Shown here: positions 57,798-64,000 of the stretch, one piece after another
How the letters are laid out: every line of letters starts with the position of its first letter
Numbering within the stretch: the stretch's first letter is position 1
NCBI GenBank assembly: GCA_029449245.1
Contig: JANATF010000007.1
Span: 1,612,001-1,676,000 of the forward strand
Length of the DNA stretch: 64,000 bases
DNA from: Mortierella alpina
Taxonomy: Eukaryota > Mortierellomycota > Mortierellomycetes > Mortierellales > Mortierellaceae
Reading direction: 5' to 3'
The notes under the pieces: generated by a model
Database searches by the model: none
What the model saw: the letters and a program-made list of their open reading frames with translations, nothing else
Told to the model about the DNA's origin: nothing
Position numbers and translations under genes: made by a program

Positions 57798-58744
57798 GGT
57801 TGCTCAAGATCGGGGTGTGTGTAACGGCTGTGAGCAGTGGGACTGGAGCAAAAAAGATGAGCAGGATGGAATGAGGAATGGGAACCAATGCACGCTGGAA
57901 ACTGGTCTGCAAAGGCGCAATGGAGGCGTGGAGGGTGTGTGGAGAAGAGTGGAGAAGAGTGGAAGAGAGTGGAGAAAGGTGGAGAAAGGTGGAGAAGACA
58001 AGAATGGACAGTGCAAAGACAAGAAGAGAAAGACGAGCTCACAGTGGACCAAGAAAAAATAGGGGCCTGATCAGTCGAGCAGCCGCGTCCAGTCCACGAA
58101 ACAAAACCTCACCCAAGCAACCCTTGTCTCGAGTGTCTACCTCTCTCCCGCACACACTCGCACTCTGTCTTGTGAAAATGCCCCAGCGCTCGGGAGTGCT
58201 CACCTCCATCGACACACATGTGGAGACGGGGGCAGGGGCGCGAGTGGCGAGCGAGCAAGGCAGAGGCGAGCCCATGGGCACATCCACAAAGGTGCATCTG
58301 TGTATTGAATCTGTGTGTATCTGTGTGTATGTATCTGTGTGATGTGAGTCTTCGACATTTTTCACGTGGCAATTGGCCCTGTGCAACGACGGGGCGAAAA
58401 TTCGTGGGACGGCCTCAAGACCTCGCACTGGGGCACACATATCGAGGAGGTGAGACACAGAGCCAACAGACACACGCTCAACCGGACGGTTGGGAACGTG
58501 TCGCTCAGGCATTCCACAGCAAACATTCCTTGGACCACGGACACACAGAGCAATATGGGGGGTGCATGAGCCATGCGTCTATTGTAAGATGGAGAATGAT
58601 AATGGAGATGTGTGCTGAATACATGATAAAAGTAGTTGTTTGTATGTCGGTGTGTATGTGTGTAAATGTGTATGTGTGTGTGTGTGTGTGCAATTGAAGG
58701 AAGGAAGGGTATAGCGAGGCAAGGAGAGTGCGCTTCTTTGGCGC
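57798..58744. other. Intergenic region with microsatellites, no gene seen
   Basis: GTGGAGAA-type tandem repeats (57938-58000) and TG-rich repeats (58298-58340, 58645-58692) occupy much of the gap. Frames on both strands here are built from these repeats and are not supported as genes. Confidence 0.55.
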
Positions 58745-61700
58745 TTAACGCATGCTCAGCTCGATCGTCAGGTTCATGTTCTTCTCGAGCATGATCTGCA
58801 CCTCGTCCTCCAGCTTGCGCACCGTCTCCTCCAACCGTCGCTTCTCCGCCTCCCACGCCGCAGATCCAGATGCATCCGCATCCCGGCTGCTGCTGGCGCT
58901 CGTTCGCGAGCTGGGTCCGCTACGGCCTGGCCCGGCCTTCTTGAGCCGGTGCACCTCTTGTCGCAGCTCATCCCGGTCATTCTCGAGCTCGTCACGGATC
59001 TTGTTCAACTCCTCCACATCCTCTTTAGCCATACCCAGCTTGCGCTCCAGGTTCATCCTCGATCGCTCCACATCCTGCAGCTCTTGCCCAAACTTGGCCC
59101 TTGACTGGTCCAGCTCCTGTTGCAGCGACTCGAGACTCATCTCAAGCTCCTTCTGTCGTCGGTCGTGGCCTGCCATACGTCTCTCCAGGAACGTCCGGTC
59201 CTTGAGCGCAACCTCCTTCTCGGACCGCTCCTGCTCAGCCTGCTGCTGCAGCTTGTCGAGCTGGTCCTCAATCGATTGTGATTGCTGCTTCAAGTGCAGA
59301 CTGGACTGCTCCAGTGCCGACTCGTGCTGTTGCTTCATGGTGCGCATCTGCTGTTCATGCTTTGTCGACAACTCCTGCATCGCCATGCTCAGCTCTTGCT
59401 GATGAATCGACTCGAGTTGCTGCTGCAGACGCGTCTCCTTCTCGACCGACTCGAGCTCGAACCGTTGCTGGAGCTCTTGATGCATCTGCTGCTGAATCAT
59501 CCTCCTCTCCTCCTCAAACGACTGCTCCATCTCCTTCATCTTGCCCATCAAGCTGGCCTCTAGCTTCTTGTTTGAGTTGGTGGCATCGCGCTCCATACTC
59601 TGTAACAGATCTGTCTGGAGCTTGATCGTGGCATCGGCCTCTTGCTCCAGCTTCCGCACCTGCGCTTCCTTGGTCTTCAAAGCGGCCTCAGTCTGATCCA
59701 GTCGAGTCTTCCAAACAAACTGCTCCTGCTGAATGTCCTTACCAGCCTTGGAAAGACCTTGCTCCAACGCTGCCTCCAGCTCGCGAGCCTTGGCCCGCTC
59801 AGCTTCGAGGGCCTGCTCCTGCTGTCGCACGCGATCCTCCAGCTCCCTCTGGATATTCACCATGGCCTCGTTGCCGCTCCGCTGCTGAGTCTCAAGCCGG
59901 ACCTCCATCTCCCTATGACTCTCCTCAAGATCTGCCCGCGTCTGCACCACCACATTCATCTCGTGCTCCAATGCTTCTTTGGCGTGCTCGAGCGATCGCT
60001 TCTCCTGATACAGCGCCTCCTTCTCTTGTTCAAGGACACGAACTTGACTCTGGATGGCCTCGAGTTCATGTAGAATACCATCGTTACCCTGTCGGACCTG
60101 GCTCAGTTGCTGAAGGCTTTGTTCCTTGCCCTGTCGTTCCTGGTCGAGCTGATGAACAAGAACTTCCTTGCTCTCCCGTTCCCGATCGAGCTGCTCCAGA
60201 ATCTCCTCTTTACCCTGTCGCTCCTGATCGATCTGCTCAAGGAGGTCCTCTTTACTCTGACGCTCCTGGTCCAACAGCTCCTGTCGGGCCTCAAGCTCCT
60301 TCTTGTTCGCGGATGCCTCCCGTAGCAGGCCCTTGACAATGCCCTGGAACTGGACATCGGCCTGTCGTTTGGACTCGGTCAAGGCCACAATCTGCTCATG
60401 CATCTCATGCAAACGCGCTTCTTGCTCACCGACATCGCCCTCGCCAGCCCGCATCAGAGCCTTCTCCTGGGCCCATGCATCCTCGCGTCGTTGCATCTCT
60501 TCGACAATCTGGACATTGTCCTGCAGCAGCTCCTCAAGCTGGGTCTCCAACTCTGCCACGCGCTCTTCCAGTCCCTTGGCCTTCTTCTCCAAGTCCTGGA
60601 TCAGCTGCGCATGCGTCTTCTTGTCATTGGCCAGGACTGTCTCCAGCTGGTCGAGTGCTTGCTCGGTTTCCTTCTTGTGGTGAGTGAGATCCTTCACCGC
60701 CTGATCCCGTTCTGCTACTGTGTCGAGGTGCATCTTCTCCATATCTGACAATCGCTGCTCCAGATCCTTCAGCTCCTCAGCATGGCCGACCTTCAGCACG
60801 TCAAGACTCTTGATGTGTTCTTCTTGCGCCAGTTCCAGACGTTCCTCCCACTCACGGCGGGTTTCAACCAGTCTACCCTCATGGTCAGAACGTTGTTCCT
60901 CTAGCGTCTCGGCATGCTCTGCAGTCAACGACACCTTGACTCTCTTCAAAGCATCCTCCAATTCATCCTGATGCTCCACTTGAAGTCTAGACGCTAGCTC
61001 CTGCATCCGTCTGGAGTGCTCCTCTTCCGAGGTCAGCAATTGTGCCTCCAACGCCTTCTTGTGATCCGACATTAAACGCTCCAAGTCCTCATCGTGTTGA
61101 ACCTGCTCCTTCTTGAGGCGGTCTTCTAGTTCATCCTCGTGATCCTCTCGTAGATGCTCCAGATCCTTAAGTAACTTTGAGCGCTCTTGATCCCAAGCCT
61201 CCCGTGCCGACTCAAGCTCGTGCTCCTGATCCATGTTCCGTCCAACAGGCGCTGTTGATGCTACTGCTGCTCGTTCCTTGCTCTCCTCAATCTCGGCCTC
61301 TAGATCATGGACCTTGTTTTGCAACTCTAACGCATCGTCCTGACTCGCCTCTAAATCCTGTTGAGCAAACTCAAGTTCCCTCTCCAATTGAGCGACTCGG
61401 TTGTTCAGCCTTGTCATTTCCCGCTCATCGAGTTCTACAGTAATCGCTCCCATCTGTGACCGACTCTGGTCCTCGTCAGCCAGCATCTGGATCTGGATCG
61501 CCGAGGAAGTTGTCGCTGCGACCACAGCAGCCGCAGAAGCACTGGCTCCATTCGCTCTGGAGGAGGGTTCATTGAACGAGGAAGGGATGGGTGGAGGAAG
61601 GATACCATAGGATGGTTTGCTCCCAGCAGCCATACTCATAGCTACGGGAGCCTCTGGAGGTGGGCCTGGGGGTGGCGGGACAGCCGGGGGTAGGATCTGC

Positions 61701-64000
61701 TTGTTCAATCCGGAACGAACACCACGCGCACTGCCCGCACTGCCTGACCGCTTGGCTCCACCAAAAGCTGCGTTCGAAAGGACGGGGCTTGCCGCCCCTT
61801 CAGCAGCGGTCATCGGGATTGGTGGAGGTGCTCTCTGAGGAGGCGGTGATCCCGGCAGTATGGACGAAGCCGAGTGAATTGAGGACGAGGACATGAAGGA
61901 TTTGGTAGATCTCGCCGACAGGACACTGACAGAACTTGCAGAGGACTCTGTTCGGGTCAGTTGCGTCGTCGTGATGCTGATCGGGTTCGACGTCGTCTGT
62001 ATGGTGGAAGACGAGGAGGAAGAGGAGGAAGGTCCTGCAGTTCCAACCGCCGGGTCTATTTTGTTAGGACCCGACGAGGTCGAGGTCATCGACACATACG
62101 AAGGTTGCAGGACCATCTTGTCGCGCTTGTAACCAGTGGATTCAACATCCGTCTCAAACTCTGAATCAAGATCAGAGTCGTGCTGCATCCCTCCCGTGCG
62201 GGCTGGTCCAGTTCCTGATGATTTCCCAGGGACGTTTTTGAAACTATCAACCGAGACCCTCGAACTCGATAGTGTGGCTGTGGCAGCCTCGATAGAGACC
62301 GTGGTGATGGACGTCATGAGAGACTGGCCGGCATTAGGGGTCTGAGGAGGCGAATCCGGGACGGGCGGGGGGGCCATCGGTCTGTAATTCATATAGTCGT
62401 TGACGGAGCCTCCCACAACGCCCTTTTTGACATCCTCAGAAGAGTGGTAGGGCGTAGGGAGTGGAGGTGGCTTCTGCGGGGATATCGGAGATGTAGCCGG
62501 GGGCAGGTTGAATGTCGAGATGATCGAAGCCGGGTACTTGGACGACATGGACCGATCATCATCATCATCAAGTTCAGAGGGAGCTCTCCGTGCGTACTGC
62601 ACCTTGACCGGCGGTGAGTCCAGACTGTCAGCATCCGAGTCCTCATCCACCTTACCACGGCGCAGAGACGTTGGCTTGGTCTCTACTGGCGATGGGCTGG
62701 ATGCTTCCACCTTTGTAGACTTTGCCTCGCGCATACCCATCAAACCGCGGCTTGCCAGTTTTTTTTCGCTAAAGTCATCATCATAGTCCGTCAGGTCCTC
62801 CTCGCGTGCTGTGGAGTAACGTGGACCCCCAGCCTCGCGAGAACCTCCTTCCGCTTTGATTGTCTTGAACTCATCGTTGGCCTCGTGCGCTGCCGATTCC
62901 CAAGAACGTCGGTTAGGGTTGATATCAGAGGTCGAGCGCCACGAGAACCGGGAAGAGGATCGCTCTTGTCCACCCTTGACTAATGAACTCTCTCCATTGC
63001 GGAGATCGTTGCCCCCACGCATAGCAGTGGATCTTGATCGTGAGCGGGACAGAGACGCTGAGCGCGATCTCGATCCTGACCTGGATCGGCCAGATCGAAT
63101 GGACCTTGATCTTGACCTAGACCGAGAAAAGGACCTGTGCGAATGCCGATTGTAGGGTCTCGATCCCGATCTGGACCTCGATCGTGAGACGGTCGAGGCA
63201 AAGGAATCCCGGCGACGTGCTGCAGTCGCAGGACGGTCTTTATCAAGGGGTCGCGGTGACCAGGAGCGAGACCGGCGATGAAGGCTGCTTTGGTCGGACA
63301 GGCGCTTGGCGTCATCCAGTATATCCTTGGCCTTCGTGCTCTTGTCCTGACTCGACTGCAATCCATGGTCGGCCCATTTTTTCTTTTGAGCCATAAAGTC
63401 GTTCATGTCGTGATCTTTGGTATCATCCGAACCGCCATGGGTACCTTTGCTCGACGCCATCCAAGAAGGACGCCTCTGACCAATACTACTCCTCCAGTTC
63501 TGAGCGTGCTCATTCCAGTTGGGGACCACCTTGTCGGGCAAACTGCTACGTCTCTTGCTCTTCAAGTCCGTAAAGGAGGCCTTCTCTTCTCGAGGGCGGA
63601 GGGGCGGCGATGTGCGCCAGCTATCGATCGCCTGCTGCCGCCCATCCCGAGCTGGAGGGGAGGAGGCAGAGAGCATGTCATCCAGACTGATTCTCTGCCC
63701 ATCCCAGTCAGACGACAGCCTCTGGCCTGGCCTCTGAGCTCTTGATGGATCCTGTTTCGCCCCATTACTCTCCTTGGTTTTTTGTTCATTAAAGACCGCA
63801 GCAGCTCGGAGAGAGGTTGCCGCTCCTGTCATGCTCTGAATCACGGGGGCTGGCGCCGTGGCCCCAGTGTTATATCGCGATCCTGGAGGAGGTGAGCTGG
63901 AGCCCGGAACACTCTTGACAAACGTGAGTCCCGACCCCTCCTCTGTGGTGGGAATGACGGACGTAGCACCGCCAATCTCGACCTTGATCATGTCCGATTC
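58745..64000 (-). CDS. Very large disordered/coiled-coil protein, 5' end off window
   Basis: A single uninterrupted frame runs from the right edge to the stop at 58745, at least 1751 codons. The first in-window Met is at 63991, but codons before it stay open. From the visible start: about 265 polar residues; an RS-rich stretch at about 265-330 (63190-63000) of the SRSRSRS type; disordered Ser/Pro-rich sequence with a proline-rich block PPAVPPPPGPPPEAP (about 770-785); then a nearly continuous coiled coil from about residue 850 to 1690 (LERELEFAQQDLEASQDD onward), rich in Glu, Gln, Leu and Lys. It ends with a Ser-rich break and the short helix LEKNMNLTIELSMR. I do not recognise the family. A scaffold, polarity or cytoskeletal tether role is an inference from architecture only. 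The absence of introns over 5.2 kb contrasts with every neighbour. Confidence 0.85.
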   Translation of the reverse strand, partial: ESDMIKVEIGGATSVIPTTEEGSGLTFVKSVPGSSSPPPGSRYNTGATAPAPVIQSMTGAATSLRAAAVFNEQKTKESNGAKQDPSRAQRPGQRLSSDWDGQRISLDDMLSASSPPARDGRQQAIDSWRTSPPLRPREEKASFTDLKSKRRSSLPDKVVPNWNEHAQNWRSSIGQRRPSWMASSKGTHGGSDDTKDHDMNDFMAQKKKWADHGLQSSQDKSTKAKDILDDAKRLSDQSSLHRRSRSWSPRPLDKDRPATAARRRDSFASTVSRSRSRSGSRPYNRHSHRSFSRSRSRSRSIRSGRSRSGSRSRSASLSRSRSRSTAMRGGNDLRNGESSLVKGGQERSSSRFSWRSTSDINPNRRSWESAAHEANDEFKTIKAEGGSREAGGPRYSTAREEDLTDYDDDFSEKKLASRGLMGMREAKSTKVEASSPSPVETKPTSLRRGKVDEDSDADSLDSPPVKVQYARRAPSELDDDDDRSMSSKYPASIISTFNLPPATSPISPQKPPPLPTPYHSSEDVKKGVVGGSVNDYMNYRPMAPPPVPDSPPQTPNAGQSLMTSITTVSIEAATATLSSSRVSVDSFKNVPGKSSGTGPARTGGMQHDSDLDSEFETDVESTGYKRDKMVLQPSYVSMTSTSSGPNKIDPAVGTAGPSSSSSSSSTIQTTSNPISITTTQLTRTESSASSVSVLSARSTKSFMSSSSIHSASSILPGSPPPQRAPPPIPMTAAEGAASPVLSNAAFGGAKRSGSAGSARGVRSGLNKQILPPAVPPPPGPPPEAPVAMSMAAGSKPSYGILPPPIPSSFNEPSSRANGASASAAAVVAATTSSAIQIQMLADEDQSRSQMGAITVELDEREMTRLNNRVAQLERELEFAQQDLEASQDDALELQNKVHDLEAEIEESKERAAVASTAPVGRNMDQEHELESAREAWDQERSKLLKDLEHLREDHEDELEDRLKKEQVQHDEDLERLMSDHKKALEAQLLTSEEEHSRRMQELASRLQVEHQDELEDALKRVKVSLTAEHAETLEEQRSDHEGRLVETRREWEERLELAQEEHIKSLDVLKVGHAEELKDLEQRLSDMEKMHLDTVAERDQAVKDLTHHKKETEQALDQLETVLANDKKTHAQLIQDLEKKAKGLEERVAELETQLEELLQDNVQIVEEMQRREDAWAQEKALMRAGEGDVGEQEARLHEMHEQIVALTESKRQADVQFQGIVKGLLREASANKKELEARQELLDQERQSKEDLLEQIDQERQGKEEILEQLDRERESKEVLVHQLDQERQGKEQSLQQLSQVRQGNDGILHELEAIQSQVRVLEQEKEALYQEKRSLEHAKEALEHEMNVVVQTRADLEESHREMEVRLETQQRSGNEAMVNIQRELEDRVRQQEQALEAERAKARELEAALEQGLSKAGKDIQQEQFVWKTRLDQTEAALKTKEAQVRKLEQEADATIKLQTDLLQSMERDATNSNKKLEASLMGKMKEMEQSFEEERRMIQQQMHQELQQRFELESVEKETRLQQQLESIHQQELSMAMQELSTKHEQQMRTMKQQHESALEQSSLHLKQQSQSIEDQLDKLQQQAEQERSEKEVALKDRTFLERRMAGHDRRQKELEMSLESLQQELDQSRAKFGQELQDVERSRMNLERKLGMAKEDVEELNKIRDELENDRDELRQEVHRLKKAGPGRSGPSSRTSASSSRDADASGSAAWEAEKRRLEETVRKLEDEVQIMLEKNMNLTIELSMR

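Noticed and set aside
58218-58697. 159-aa plus-strand frame ending in a TG microsatellite
   Set aside because: Built largely from simple repeats; no domain, no splice support, and no counterpart expected.
1-64000. CRISPR arrays, bacterial operons, mobile elements or integrated viral genes
   Set aside because: No spaced direct repeats, transposase, reverse transcriptase, integrase or capsid-like motifs were seen; the tandem repeats found are coding or microsatellite.

Overview
This window is nuclear DNA of a filamentous fungus, most likely an early-diverging one of the Mortierella type (Mortierellomycota/Mucoromycota). The evidence is that nearly every gene is cut by several short introns (about 50-250 bases, mostly GT-AG with CTNAC-like branch points). 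The gene set is wholly eukaryotic (GAR1, RPN2, eL39, GUF1, SCYL2, NIPA, AGFG, PPZ), and it includes a Frizzled-like receptor and a TBRG1-like FY-rich protein, both rare in Ascomycota and Basidiomycota. The lineage is an inference; no rRNA or barcode locus is present. I saw no tRNA, rRNA, CRISPR array, transposase, integrase or virus-like gene.

Layout, left to right. 1-1.4 kb: 3'-truncated single-pass membrane protein (-). 2.5-3.3 kb: small methyltransferase (+) with a frame problem at its 5' end. 4.7-7.7 kb: NIPA-type Mg2+ transporter (+). 7.9-12.0 kb: SCYL2-like pseudokinase (-), divergent from an AGFG-type ArfGAP at 13.4-16.4 kb (+). 16.7-17.6 kb: zinc-finger-like orphan (-). 18.9-20.7 kb: C2-domain protein (-). 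21.3-23.8 kb: PPZ-type phosphatase (-). 25.3-27.8 kb: Frizzled-like 7TM receptor (-). 29.5-31.5 kb: TBRG1-like FYRN/FYRC protein (-), divergent from an importin-alpha-like ARM protein at 33.1-36.3 kb (+). 38.3-40.9 kb: mucin-like cell-surface protein with tandem repeats (+). 41.8-42.9 kb: ribosomal protein eL39 (+). 43.4-45.1 kb: tail-anchored FHA protein (+). 45.4-46.7 kb: GAR1 (-), divergent from proteasome RPN2 at 47.5-51.3 kb (+). 51.6-55.2 kb: mitochondrial GUF1/EF4 GTPase (+). 55.3-57.8 kb: hormone-sensitive-lipase-like hydrolase (-). 58.7-64.0 kb: very large coiled-coil protein running off the right edge (-).

Exon structures were derived by hand from splice signals. They were accepted only when every junction kept the frame and the joined protein matched its family; for the recognised genes the summed exon lengths divide exactly by three. 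Genes are mostly unrelated housekeeping genes. One functional link stands out: the divergent SCYL2/AGFG pair, both clathrin-traffic proteins carrying NPF/DPF motifs. Several genes have poly(A) signals only 9-75 bases after the stop codon, so 3' UTRs look short. Two introns appear to use GC-AG borders.
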